Positions 30,944-41,289 of a stretch of 64,000 bases of DNA are shown piece after piece (within the stretch, counting starts at the first letter, position 1; each line of letters begins with the position of its first letter). The stretch comes from Prorocentrum cordatum. Its lineage: Eukaryota; Sar; Dinophyceae; Prorocentrales; Prorocentraceae. The translations under genes were made by a program, and so were the position numbers. The stretch spans positions 237,001 to 301,000 of the forward strand of contig CAUYUJ010014623.1 in NCBI GenBank assembly GCA_963575745.1, written 5' to 3'. The notes below the pieces were generated by a model that worked only from the letters and a program-made list of their open reading frames with translations, was not told the DNA's origin and did no database searches.

Positions 30944-32161
30944 TCAGTAGCCGAATGCTTTGGTGGTGGCATCCAAGCACGCCATATAGTCCTCGGGCTT
31001 CATCAGCGGGTGGTACGCCGGGAAGTTCTCGCCGTCGCACGTGGGCTTCCACTTCTTGTTCTTCTTCTCGGCGGCTGGCCGGTCCGCCTCGCAAGTTCCG
31101 TCCAGCTTGGTGCCGAATGCCTCTCCACGGGAGACGCCGTTCGTATCCAAGCAAACCTGCGCAAATAGATCCTCACCCATGGGGCCGTACTTGCCTCCGT
31201 CAATGCCCGTTTTCCAATCGACGGTGTCCTTGCACGAGGCCATCGACCCCAGGAGCGTCTCGAAGGCCACCGCCGAGAAGATCTCCAAGCTGCCGAACCA
31301 CCCGTACTTCACGCCTTTGCAATTCTCGAGGTAGAGGCCGTTGGCCGGGACCACCTTGCTAGAGAGGTAAGACACCAAACGGCTCGGCACGAACACCGCG
31401 TCTGGATCGACCTTCACGACCCAGTTGGCGCTCTTGTACACGCCGGCTTCCCCAATTGCCTTCCAAGCCTGGTAATGCAAGCCCGTATTCAGCCAGGTGC
31501 CGGTCTCCTCTCTCTTCGCGAAATGGAAATCCCCGTCGGCATCCTCCAGCTTCACGAGCGGAGCGCCGGGCCCGACCTCCCCCTCCTTGTCGCTGAATAC
31601 TCCCCAATTCTCGCACCCGAAGATGCTGGTCTTCCTGCCGTATGCTCCCTGGAGCAGCTCCAAGTCGTACATCTTCTTCGTGCTGCCGATGTCCTGCATG
31701 ACCACTGCGAAGCAGTACAATGACGGGCCGTACCAGTCGGCATCCTTGAGGATCGGGTCCATGATCGGCTGCGTCTGAACGCACAGCTGAGAGGCACTGG
31801 GAGTGCAATTCTTCAGGCACTTGCCCTTCCCCGGCTTGGTCTCGAAGCAGTTCAGGCCCGCAACGTTGCAGCACCCCAGGCTGTAGCAGTCGTCGTCCGT
31901 GCTGGCGCACTTGTCGCGCGGCGGCAGGGCTACCGTCTGCACCTTGCTCTGGAGGCGGTCCGTGTCCGAGGCCGCCCCGTGCAGCGTCAAGCGCGCTGCC
32001 CCCGCGCCTGCGCCGGCCAGGAGCAGGGCGGCCACGCCTGCACCACCCGCCGCCCGCCAGGGCGAACGCCGGGCGCGAGCGTCCTGGACCAAGAACTGCT
32101 CCGACCCGCTGGCCTCGCCGCCGACCTCCGCGAGCTCCATGCGCTCCGTGGCCGAGGTCAT
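30944..32161 (-). CDS. Array copy 7: type II membrane, GT31-like putative glycosyltransferase (reference copy)
   Basis: A 405-residue protein taken as the array consensus. Residues 30-36 are basic (ARRSPWR), followed by a hydrophobic Ala/Leu/Gly stretch at 37-56: a signal anchor giving a short cytosolic tail and a lumenal body. Residues 85-127 are a cysteine-rich stem (C85, C92, C97C98, C105, C115, C119, C127) reminiscent of small disulfide or carbohydrate-binding modules. Residues 141-400 are the core: WVVKVDPDAVFVPSRL (DPD at 252-254), NCKGVKYGWFGSLEIFS, then GED at 329-331 in KYGPMGEDLFAQ. A DxD-like motif followed by a GED/EDV-like motif is what GT31/fringe GT-A enzymes show, with the DxD binding the metal and nucleotide-sugar. 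The substrate is unknown. The family call is inference from motif order; a dinoflagellate-specific secreted family of other function is possible. Confidence 0.75.
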   Translation of the reverse strand: MTSATERMELAEVGGEASGSEQFLVQDARARRSPWRAAGGAGVAALLLAGAGAGAARLTLHGAASDTDRLQSKVQTVALPPRDKCASTDDDCYSLGCCNVAGLNCFETKPGKGKCLKNCTPSASQLCVQTQPIMDPILKDADWYGPSLYCFAVVMQDIGSTKKMYDLELLQGAYGRKTSIFGCENWGVFSDKEGEVGPGAPLVKLEDADGDFHFAKREETGTWLNTGLHYQAWKAIGEAGVYKSANWVVKVDPDAVFVPSRLVSYLSSKVVPANGLYLENCKGVKYGWFGSLEIFSAVAFETLLGSMASCKDTVDWKTGIDGGKYGPMGEDLFAQVCLDTNGVSRGEAFGTKLDGTCEADRPAAEKKNKKWKPTCDGENFPAYHPLMKPEDYMACLDATTKAFGY

Positions 32162-32220
32162 CGGTGGCAGGTTGGGATGTGCCTGGGAGTGCTCGCAGAT
32201 CAGGCCGGCTGCAGACAGCG

Positions 32221-32241
32221 CTTGAGCCAGAACGGCGACGG
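32221..32241 (-). promoter_or_regulatory. Relict spliced leader, copy 7
   Basis: Same 18/21 match as copy 2, 59 nt upstream of the start codon at 32159-32161. Confidence 0.7.
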
Positions 32242-33522
32242 GCCGAAATCTGGGCGGGTCGGCGCTCCTCAGACCCGCTGCCCTCATTTTCGCGCGAAGC
32301 GCGCCACGGGTAGCGCCAGAGGCGCCGCCAAGGGGAGCCCAGCGCCGATCCAGTAGGTCCGAGCGGACCTCCGAGAACTCATGTGTATGCAGTTTCGTTG
32401 TTCCTCGGCCTTCCGTGCGATGCGGGGGCTTATCCATCACTACCACCTTGGGGATCTGTCTTCGGGGGCCTGGGCAGGCGGTGACTATGGACATGGTCGG
32501 GCCTCCGGGTGGGGGTGGGGGGGGCGGGGGGGGCAATGTACATCAATGTCCACCGCCTGCTGAGCTGGGGAGTTACTGGGAAAAGTACGATAGGAAACTG
32601 GCATGGAAATTAGCAAGGGACTCCGCCGTCGCGCCCAGAGGCACGAATTGGAGCATCCTCAGGTCCCCTGGGCTCACCCGAGTTGTCCCACATGACTTGT
32701 TCGGGGCCAAGAGGGGCCCGGGGCGGGCCAGGAGACCTCCACGGGCTCGCCCAGACGGTCCAAGGGTGCTCCGAATCGCTACGCGATCGGTCCAAGATGC
32801 TCCAGGTGGCTCCGAGATGGCCCAAGAAGCCTTCGGACGCCCCAAGAGAGATCCCAGAGCCTTCCCAAGAGGGCCCCGAGAGGTCAAAATCAGCGATGTC
32901 CCTTCGGTTTCTCATAATGTTTTGTGGGCTCTCTCCACTTTTCGAGCTTCCGACGCTCCAAGACGGCCCCTGAGGCCCCCACGACCTCCCCAGGACAGCC
33001 CAAGAGGCCGCCCAAGAGGGTCCCAAGACGGCCAAAACGAGCTACACGACTGCCCAAGACGCCCACGACGGCCGCAGAGAGCCCCAAGACGGTCCCGGCA
33101 GGTGCCCAAAGGTGGGAGCCCGAAGCGGCAGCTCGAGCTCTCCGTCCCAAGATGCCCCCAGGACGCCCCCAGGAGGCCCCCAAGAGGCCCCGAGGAGCCA
33201 AGACGCCCTCAAACAGCCCACAAGCAGCCCCCAAGAGGCGTCAGAATGCCTCCACGAGGCCCCCGACAGCCCCCGCGCGACGTCCCAGCGAACATGCCAG
33301 GGGCATACGACTCGCAACCCAGGCACGGTGGCGGGATCGGCCGAAGGCCATTACATGAATCAGGGAAGTTGCACGGATGCTCACAGGGAGACTGGCCAGG
33401 AGATTGGCCGGGGCGGTGGGGAGGGGCAGCCCCACCTCGACTGCTCAGTGCGGCCGGCCCGGCCTCCTGCTCTCCCTCCCGCCCTGCCCCCCCGGGCCCC
33501 ATCCACACTGAGGGGCAACGAT

Positions 33523-33710
33523 AGGACGGGACTGGCTCAGGGGTGGAACATCGAGGTGCCATCGGCGATACATCGCCGATAGATCGGCGATGGGCCTCCG
33601 ATAGCGAGTCCGCACCTTCCTGGGCGGGGTGGGCGATCGGGCCCAGATCGGCGATGAATGAGCGATGGGCGGTCGATGCATCTCCCCCCGAGCCTGCCCC
33701 CCCCCCCCGG
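33523..33710. repeat. ATCGGCGAT dispersed repeat, spacer 7/8
   Basis: Same repeat, essentially identical to the spacer 2/3 copy. Confidence 0.8.
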
Positions 33711-34137
33711 AACGTTGCACCTGGCATAGACCCCTGCCGTCTTTAGCGCTGTTCTTTTGTTGCCCTCGGCGCATCGATGCAGGGCGGGAAAACAGACATG
33801 CATGTGAGGCTCAGAGCACCGCAGAGGCCTCCGTGGAAAAGCAGATGCTGATCCACGGAGGGAACTGCATAACTACGGTGGTGATGCTCTCGCTGGCCAT
33901 TCGGGGCGGTCAGAACAAACCGGAAGAGAATGGGGGACTCCCATGACTAAGCAGCGCCAGGCTGCCTGCTGCCTCAGACACATCTTAGCTCAACACCAGC
34001 TTTGTGTGGGGAGGAGTGGCCAGGGCAGCGCGACGAAATGCCTGCACGACTAAAAAAAGCGGGCGCGGGCCGCGGAAGGCAGGCGGACAGGGCGCCCTGC
34101 CTGGCGCACCGCAGCTTCACTGTCTCCTGTAGGGCGC

Positions 34138-35355
34138 TCAGTAGCCGAATGCTTTGGTGGTGGCATCCAAGCACGCCATATAGTCCTCGGGCTTCATCAG
34201 CGGGTGGTACGCCGGGAAGTTCTCGCCGTCGCACGTGGGCTTCCACTTCTTGTTCTTCTTCTCGGCGGTTGGCCGGTCCGCCTCGCAAGTTCCGTCCAGC
34301 TTGGTGCCGAATGCCTCTCCACGGGAAACGCCGTTCGTATCCAAGCAAACCTGTGCAAATAGATCCTCACCCATGGGGCCGTACTTGCCTCCGTCAATGC
34401 CCGTTTTCCAATCGACGGTGTCCTTGCACGAGGCCATCGACCCCAGGAGCGTCTCGAAGGCCACCGCCGAGAAGATCTCCAAACTGCCGAACCACCCGTA
34501 CTTCACGCCTTTGCAATTCTCGAGGTAGAGGCCGTTGGCCGGGACCACCTTGCTAGAGAGGTAAGACACCAAACGGCTCGGCACGAACACCGCGTCTGGA
34601 TCGACCTTCACGACCCAGTTGGCGCTCTTGTACACGCCGGCTTCCCCAATTGCCTTCCAAGCCTGGTAATGCAAGCCCGTATTCAGCCAGGTGCCGGTCT
34701 CCTCTCTCTTCGCGAAATGGAAATCCCCGTCGGCATCCTCCAGCTTCACGAGCGGAGCGCCGGGCCCGACCTCACCCTCCTTGTCGCTGAATACTCCCCA
34801 ATTCTCGCACCCGAAGATGCTGGTCTTCCTGCCGTATGCTCCCTGGAGCAGCTCCAAGTCGTACATCTTCTTTGTGCTGCCGATGTCCTGCATGACCACT
34901 GCGAAGCAGTACAATGACGGGCCGTACCAGTCGGCATCCTTGAGGATCGGGTCCATGATCGGCTGCGTCTGAACGCACAGCTGGGAGGCGCTGGGGGTGC
35001 AATTCTTCAGGCACTTGCCCTTCCCCGGCTTGGTCTCGAAGCAGTTCAGGCCCGCAACGTTGCAGCACCCCAGGCTGTAGCAGTCGTCGTCCGTGCTGGC
35101 GCACTTGTCGCGCGGCGGCAGGGCTACCGTCTGCACCTTGCTCTGGAGGCGGTCCGTGTCCGAGGCTGCCCCGTGCAGCGCCACGCGCGCTGCCCCCGCG
35201 CCTGCGCCGGCCAGGAGCAGGGCGGCCACGCCTGCACCACCCGCCGCCCGCCAGGGCGAACGCCGGGCGCGAGCGTCCTGGACCAAGAACTGCTCCGACC
35301 CGCTGGCCTCGCCGCCGACCTCCGCGAGTTCCATGCGCTCCGTGGCCGAGGTCAT
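34138..35355 (-). CDS. Array copy 8: type II membrane, GT31-like putative glycosyltransferase
   Basis: Intact 405 codons, and the copy in which the open frame itself begins at MTSATERMEL, which supports that start in all copies. It has Leu58Val, Thr59Ala and Ala363Thr. It is the last well-conserved unit: homology of its 5' flank to the other units fades beyond about 35600. An 11-bp change next to the relict leader (around 35405-35420) closes the upstream frame. Confidence 0.8.
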   Translation of the reverse strand: MTSATERMELAEVGGEASGSEQFLVQDARARRSPWRAAGGAGVAALLLAGAGAGAARVALHGAASDTDRLQSKVQTVALPPRDKCASTDDDCYSLGCCNVAGLNCFETKPGKGKCLKNCTPSASQLCVQTQPIMDPILKDADWYGPSLYCFAVVMQDIGSTKKMYDLELLQGAYGRKTSIFGCENWGVFSDKEGEVGPGAPLVKLEDADGDFHFAKREETGTWLNTGLHYQAWKAIGEAGVYKSANWVVKVDPDAVFVPSRLVSYLSSKVVPANGLYLENCKGVKYGWFGSLEIFSAVAFETLLGSMASCKDTVDWKTGIDGGKYGPMGEDLFAQVCLDTNGVSRGEAFGTKLDGTCEADRPTAEKKNKKWKPTCDGENFPAYHPLMKPEDYMACLDATTKAFGY

Positions 35356-35604
35356 CGGTGGCAGGTTGGGATGTGGCTGGGAGTGCTCGCGGATCAGGCT
35401 GGCTGCAAGAAATTGCAGGAAGCGCTTGAGCCAGCACGGCGACGGGCCGAAATCTGGGCGGGTCGGCGCTCCTTAGACCCGCTGCCCTCCCTGACTCGCG
35501 AAGCGCGCCACGGGCACCGCCAGAGGCGCCGCCAAGGGGAGCCCAGCGCCGATCCAGCATGTCCTCCGAGAACTCACGTGTATGCAATTTCGTTGTTCCT
35601 CGGC
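35356..35604. other. 5' flank of copy 8, array edge
   Basis: Retains the relict leader and the GCCAAGGGGAGCCCAGCGCC segment of the unit 5' flank. Homology then weakens, marking the edge of the well-conserved array. Confidence 0.6.
35425..35445 (-). promoter_or_regulatory. Relict spliced leader, copy 8
   Basis: One further substitution (GTGCTGG for GTTCTGG). The spacing to the start is 69 nt because of the small insertion near 35405-35420. Confidence 0.6.
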
Positions 35605-35770
35605 CTCACGCGCGAGGCGGGGTCTTATCCATCACTACCGCCTGGTGGGGCGACCTGAGGAGCACTCTCCAGGCGGTGGCTCGAATACGTCCATATCCAC
35701 TGCCTCCCCAGGTCCCCGAAGACTGGTCCCCCAGGCGGTGGTCATGGACAAATCCACGCCTCTGGATTCT
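35605..35770. repeat. Imperfect palindrome at the array edge
   Basis: The left half (GGTCTTATCCATCACTACCG...) is a diverged direct copy of the unit 5' flank. The right half (TCCCCCAGGCGGTGGTCATG...) is the same segment in inverted orientation, meeting head to head near 35690. It may be the scar of an inverted duplication. Confidence 0.6.
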
Positions 35771-36432
35771 GGCCGGTGCTCTCTCTCTCCTGAGCGGGGC
35801 CACGGAGCGACTGGGCCCAGGCCTCCACGGCTGCCCCCCTTCGCGCACCCGCTCGCTGCTGCGCGGTCACACTCATCGGGGGAACCATCAGCGTGCCACT
35901 GTTGGAGAACCACCAGGCGTAAGGACAAAAACGGACGAGCAACACGCCGACAGTCTACCAATGGCAGCGTGCCAGTGGTACATCTCCCTCCCGACCTCGC
36001 GCCCTCGCGCCGCCGCCCCACCCCCAGCCGGGAGTCGTGCGTACTGTTCCGCCCGAGCAGAGCAGCACGAAGCCGGGGCCACTTCCACTGCCAGGCGCCA
36101 GTCTGGACCCGCACCTCTTACTCTCTTCGCCATCGACGCTCGCTCCTCTCTCCCCGCACGGCGGGTTCAAGCTGCGATCGCGCCGTCGGTGGTGTTGCCT
36201 TGAACGATCAGTCAGAATCGGCCAATTCTGGGCCACCGGCGGCGTTAAAACTTGAACGCTCGCACACGGGTCGCTGCCACGTCAGCGCGGCGCGAGACTA
36301 CGAGGGCCGTCCATATTCAAAACCTCACGCCGCCCACTCAAGAAAGAACAACCCTTCACTCACAGAGCGCGAAATGCGAAGCGTCGCCATCTCCACGACC
36401 TGGCCCCCCTCTCCTCAAAGAGGAAGGATAGA
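35771..36432. other. Unassigned sequence
   Basis: Several long frames on both strands but no recognisable protein or repeat unit. Confidence 0.5.
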
Positions 36433-36603
36433 GGGGGGACTGGCTCAGGGGGGGAGACATCGACTTGGAATCGGCGATGTATCGCCGATAGATCGGCGAT
36501 AGCCTCCCACTGGGGGACAAAACGAGCGTTCCTGGGCGGGAGTGGGCCAGCAGGCCCCCTGTCGGCGACTAATGGGCGATGGGAGGTCGATGCGTCCCCC
36601 ACC
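36433..36603. repeat. ATCGGCGAT dispersed repeat, diverged solo copy
   Basis: Begins GGGGACTGGCTCAGGGG and keeps the palindrome as ATCGGCGATGTATCGCCGAT. Weak homology to the unit spacer continues to about 36885 (CTCAGAGCACCGC, CCCCGTGGA), so this may be a remnant of an old array spacer rather than a free repeat. Confidence 0.7.
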
Positions 36604-36971
36604 CTGAGCCCACCAACGCTGCCCCCAGCCAGCTCTTCTCGCGTCCCTCGTCGCTCGCCCCCCGTAGCGCTGGCCGCCTCTGTCTGGGCCGCCGGGCGGT
36701 CGGCCTCGACTGCCTGGCGCCACCGAAACCTGCCTCCCTGCCTCCCATTCCCGTCTCCCTCCATGCACCCCCGCCGTCCTTGCGCCCTTACCCCTGGCGT
36801 TCTTTGTTCTGTGCATGCCCTCGTCGGTACAACTCAAACAAATTATGAAACTCAGAGCACCGCCAAGGCCCCCGTGGAGAGCTGGCAGTGCGCACGAGGG
36901 GATGGCGGAAGGGGGGCGGCCTTCGAAGAAGGCCGGGAGCTTCTCAGAAGGAATGGGTCCTTGCTAGAATA

Positions 36972-37141
36972 GGGCGACGAAATCTATACATATCCACTGC
37001 TCCCTGGCCAGGCCCATCCTCAACCCCGCAGCGGTGTATACGCCACGCCCTCCTGGCGTGGCCAGGAGGGCGCATACACAGCTCCTGGGTTCAAGATGGG
37101 CATGGTCAGGGAGCAGTGGATATGTATAGATTTCGTCGCCC
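36972..37141. mobile_element. Foldback/MITE-like palindromic element
   Basis: A 170-bp near-palindrome. The left arm starts GGGCGACGAAATCTATACAT and the right arm is its reverse complement, ending ATGTATAGATTTCGTCGCCC. The first 35 bases of each arm match perfectly and the rest at about 85%. The centre holds CTCCTGGCGTGGCCAGGAG, itself an inverted repeat. No ORF. Confidence 0.75.
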
Positions 37142-38109
37142 GATAGAAGAGCCTGGAAACTTCTGAAAGAGCTTCTTCGACGCATCCAGGCCCTGCGTAG
37201 AAGGCCCCTGCCTTCGAACGCCCCGACCTCCTTCGAATGCCACCTCTCGCCAAACCCGCTTGTGCGCGCCACCGAGAAAGGCAAATACTCACCCACAGCA
37301 TGGGAATGCAAAATTACGAGGACGGTGCTTTCGCTGGCCCAGTGGCCAGTCGGCGAAAGCTCGCGCGTGAACGCCGAAATGCCGCACCACTGGCTCGCGC
37401 GTGCCGTCCTGGGTGGACGTCGTCGACGAGGCCGGCCTGCGACAAACTGCAGCGCAGGCTCGCGCGGACGGCGGCCCGGCTGGCGCTACGAGCTACAAAG
37501 GCGGACGGCCCACCGCCTGGCGGCAGGCCAGCCGGCGCTCCGAGCTGTAAGGCCACTGTAACGCCCGCGCGGGCGGCGGACCGGCGGGCGCGACGAGCCG
37601 GCCAGCCCGCGCGGACGGCGGACCCGCTCCGGGTGGCCACGGGGGCGCAGCTGTATGCGGCGGCTGGCGGCCCTGCCGCGCGCGGGCCGGCTGCGCAGCC
37701 GGCCCTGCGCGAGGCACTGGTCGCAGGGTCACCTGCTCGAGCTGGTAAGAGAGAGTGGACGTCAAAACGCAGATGGCGTTCGCGCTCCTTTGATCGTCTG
37801 ATACTTCTAGGCTCAAGGCTTCTTTGACCCTGAGGCAGACGTGTACTCCTCCTCCTCCTCCCCTACTCCCCTGCTGCTCTCCTCTTCTTTCTTAGCCGCC
37901 TGGCGACCTTTTCGAGCTGGTAAACAAAAGAATTGATCAAAATGTAAGCGACGTTAATTCACGAATGGAGGACAACAAAAACTAAATACATTAAACCTTT
38001 CGCACGTCCGCGCGGACTTCTTGGATCCACGCTGGAGCATCCTAGCGGCGCCTCCACGCGCCGCGGAAGGGATCCAGCGCCGATCCACGAAATCCATGTG
38101 GAACTCAAT
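37142..38109. other. GC-rich unassigned sequence
   Basis: 37420-37740 is an Arg/Ala/Pro-coding low-complexity stretch (GCGGACGGC, GCCGGC runs). 38000-38109 resembles the segment of the array unit 5' flank containing GATCCAGCGCCGATCCA. No gene recognised. Confidence 0.45.
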
Positions 38110-38496
38110 TCGCCCGCCCAACGGGCCAGAGGCGTGCCAAGATCTCCGGTAACTACTTAACAATATCTCTAGTTCGCGCGCGCGGGGCGGCCCCTGGGGG
38201 GCCCCGGACGAAAAATACCCCTCCCGATCCCCGGCCGGGTCCCGGGCGATCCCCAGGGGAGGCTATTTTTCGCCACCCCTCACGAGGATCGTGGCCTCCG
38301 AGGGGGGGGCTGCAATCGACTAGCCCCCCTCCCGCCCCAAGGGCCCCCCAAGAGCCCCCCAAGAGGCCCCGGGGGAGCCCAATACGCCGCTCGAGCCCCC
38401 AAGACGCTCCCGGGAAGCCCCCGCAAAGCCCCCAAGACGGCCCTAAGAGGCCCCAACTAGCGCTCCAGGGCCGGCGGAATGAGCGAAGCGATTAAA
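38110..38496. repeat. 390-bp dispersed repeat, copy 1
   Basis: Begins GCCCAACGGGCCAGAGGCG, contains AACTACTTAACAATATCTC, GGCTATTTTTCGCCACCCC and CACGAGGATCGTGGCCTCCG, then a GGCCCCAAGAG-type stretch, and ends GGCGGAATGAGCGAAGCG. Over 90% similar to 50504-50900 and 55792-56177. Confidence 0.85.
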
Positions 38497-38559
38497 TTAA
38501 CATGTTTCTGCCCTGGTTTCCCCATCGAACGAATTCGTCTCGGAGCTGATTGCAGCTAT

Positions 38560-39080
38560 TTGGCCATGCATCAGATCACTGCCTCAGACAGGGATTTCCT
38601 CACCACATATTATGTGGGGACGGGAGGTCAGGGCAGCACAAAACACGCATGCACGACCTTAACAGCGGGCGTGGCCCGCAGGGAAGGAGGGCGGGGCGAT
38701 ATGCCTGGCGCAGCGAAGCTTCCCCAGTTTTTGTGGGTCGCTGTAGCCGAATACCCTAGTGGTAACACCCCACCACGCCCTGTAACTCGCGGGCTTCATC
38801 AGCCAAGATGGTCTCGCAGTGGCACGCGAACATCAACATATAATGTTCAGACTCGACGGTTGGCCGGTCCGTCACGCAGGTCACGTCCAACTCGGTGACC
38901 AACTCTTTCGCCCCCACACCAGACGCCCCTTGCATCCAAGCAACACTGAGCAGGCCTGCACGGGCCATCGACCCCAGGAGCGTCGTCTCAAAGGCCACGG
39001 CCCAGAAAATCTCCAAGGTGCCGAACCACCCCAGCAACCAGCGTGCCTGTGGCACGTCGGGGCGTACTGGAATGCTCACG
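38560..39080 (-). pseudogene. Copy 9: old, strongly decayed 3' part of the array gene
   Basis: The reading frame at 38756-39334 contains WFGTLEIFWAVAFETTLLGS, matching WFGSLEIFSAVAFETLLGS of the array protein, followed in order by a GVxxxE...LxxTCxxDRPTxE stretch matching GVSRGEAFGTKLDGTCEADRP. DNA homology continues past the C-terminus into the 3' flank (38580-38700: GTGGGG, CAGGGCAGC, GCATGCACGAC, AACAGCGGGCG in the same order as in the units). The GED region and DPD motif are gone and the normal stop is absent. It lies 3.2 kb beyond copy 8, about one unit length away, so it is probably an ancient array member that escaped homogenisation. Confidence 0.7.
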
Positions 39081-39600
39081 GTGATGGCTTTGGATACAGA
39101 GCCATCGGAAAAGTAATCCATGGTCTGGAAGTAATCCATGGTCTGGAAGCCCGTGACACTCCAATCGTGGATTGGCAACTGATCCGCCCTCACGAGACAA
39201 AGAGTACTCGAGGGTCCGAGGCCTCCCGGGAGCACTCCCCACCGTACCCTGCCGTCTGCGAGAGACTGTGCAGAAACCTTCCCTGGGGCGAACACCCGCC
39301 TCCCCACTTGCGGCCAGAGCCCACCGACCCTCAAGGCTTGACCTGAACCGTGTGGTTCGGGCCCGTTTTCCCGAAGTGTTGCCTTCGTTCCGCCTTTTGC
39401 TGCAAAACGAAATCCGCCGATCCCCGCTTACGAGAGGTGAAAAGGCGTGAGAGACATTTGGCTTTCCCCCTCCCTTCTTCCCCTCCCTTTTGGTCCAAAG
39501 TGCGATTCTAGGGGACGGAAAAGGAGGGCGCGGGCACGAGTTCGCCAACGCACCCCCAGGGCCTCCGAAGACAGAGCGCCAAGACAGTCGAAGAGAGCGT
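39081..39600. other. Unassigned sequence beside copy 9
   Basis: Contains one small tandem duplication (TAATCCATGGTCTGGAAG twice, 39113-39149). No gene recognised. Confidence 0.5.
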
Positions 39601-40130
39601 CATGACGGCCCAGGGTAGCCCCACGACGATCCAAGATTGCTTCAAGATGACTCACGAGGCCCCCGAGACAGCCCATAGGCGCCTCCAGAGGATCGCCGGG
39701 AGGGCCCCAAGAGGCGAAAATCATCCCACTCCTTGGAAACTAACATACATTTTCAGCACAATCGCATCTTACGTTTTGACAGCGAACACGACAGCCCACG
39801 TGGCTCCCAAGATCGTCCCAAGACGGCCCATGATGCCTCCAAGAAGGCCCCAAGGCTGCCCGAGAGGACCGAGAGACAGCCCCAGGGGCTCCCCAAGACG
39901 GCCCGAGACAGCCCCTGGAGGGCCCCAACAGGGCCCCAAGAAAGCCCAAGGAAAAGGAATACAAGCTGACATGTCGAGCCTTCCCCATCAAGATAGCCCC
40001 CCGAGCCCCCTGGAGGCTCCCGAGAGCCCTGCGAGAGGCCCCAAGAAGCGACCAAGACGCCCCCACATGCCCCCAGGAACCCCACGGGCCCCAGAGAGAC
40101 ATCCCACCAGACCCTCACATTCATCCAGGA
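39600..40130. repeat. GGCCCCAAGAC-type minisatellite
   Basis: Degenerate 10-12-bp units (CCCAAGACGGCC, CCCCGAGACAGCC). The minus strand reads as repeated W-G-L-L-G-A-S-W type peptides and the plus strand as P-R-R-P-K; neither is a credible protein. Confidence 0.75.
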
Positions 40131-40722
40131 TGCTCCTGACCCAAGATATAACTTCCATGATCGTCTCAGGATTCACTCCTTGTGGGGTCGGCGAAATGGC
40201 GTAGGCCACTTGAAGAAAGAAAATGGTCCACACAAATGCCCAAACAACGTTCAGGTCGAGCTCTGGCGTATCCCCCTTTCTGCCCCCCACCGCCGGATAC
40301 CAAATTGCAGTGTTGACCTCCTCCGCCGTGCGGGGTCCTGTGGCACTGGCGTCCCGCTGTCAGGGAGAACGCGTTTCGTGGCCGCCCGCCTGGAACGAAT
40401 CCACTGACGCGTTGGAACCGCTCCCGGAGCCCCCCAAAATAAAAAATTTAGCACCCGTGGAGAAACGGGGGTGGGAACACCCCCCCGGACGTGGGCATCC
40501 CTCATCAGTCCCCTCCCCTCCAAGGGGAGGAGGGGGGCCGAGCTGCCCCGCCCCCATCCCCCCCCCCTGTGCAGGGGGGAGGCTCGCACCACGGGGGGGG
40601 GCCCCGACCTGAGCTGCAGGTGGGGAGGGTCGAACCGAAACCGATAGAGATCCCAACCGACGGACTCCAACCATTTCGGTCCCAAATCCCAACCAACTGG
40701 TACAAATGTCAGCCGGTGTTCA
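40131..40722. other. Unassigned sequence with G/C-run hairpins
   Basis: 40505-40605 has several C-run/G-run pairs (CCCCTCC...GGAGGGG, CCCCCCTGTGCAGGGGGG) that can form hairpins. No gene recognised. Confidence 0.45.
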
Positions 40723-41155
40723 AGCTTAGAGGTTCCTTACGAGGCTCCTTACGAGGCTCCTCAAATTCCTTAGAAGCTCCTTAGATGCTCCGTAGAGGCT
40801 CCTTCGAAGCCCATTAGAGACTCCTTAGAGGTTCCTGAGAGGATCCTTAGAAGCTCCTTAGATGCTCCTTCGAAGCTCCTTGAGGGATCCTTAAAAGCTC
40901 CTGAGAGACTCCTGAGAAGCTCCTTAAAGGCTCCTTAGAAGCTCCTTGGAGGCTGCTTAGAAGCTCCTTAGAGAACCTCTCGATCGAAGCTCCGCAGAGG
41001 CTTCTTCTACGCTCCTGACAGGCTCCTTAGCAGCTCCTTGGAGGCTCCAAAGAGGCTCCTTAGCAGCTCCTTAGAAGCTGCTTACTAGCTCCCTAGAAGC
41101 TCTTGGTAAGCTCCTTAGAGGCTCCCGAGAGGCTCCTGAGAGGCTCCGTAGAACC
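40723..41155. repeat. 11-bp minisatellite (CTCCTTAGARG)n
   Basis: About 39 units of an 11-bp motif such as CTCCTTAGAAG and CTCCTTAGAGG, with scattered substitutions. Confidence 0.85.
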
Positions 41156-41289
41156 ACACCTGTGACGGCCTCCAGGGCGGAGCTCGAAGGGTCGCCGTAA
41201 AGAGTGCTTCGTTGGCTCTGTGGCGGATTTGCCGCAGGCAGCTGCAGAACTATCGAGTGAATGAATGAGGCTGCGTGTCCGTAGGCGGC

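Larger units (their letters stand above)
32162..34137. other. Array spacer 7/8
   Basis: Same order of parts. The G tract is interrupted (32510-32533, with one C). The short CATTTTCGCGCG variant at 32285-32295 replaces the usual CCCTGGCGCGCG. Confidence 0.7.

Noticed and set aside
37237-37827. 196-codon plus-strand frame
   Set aside because: Arg/Ala/Pro-rich translation of GCGGACGGC-like sequence with open frames on both strands; no motif recognised.
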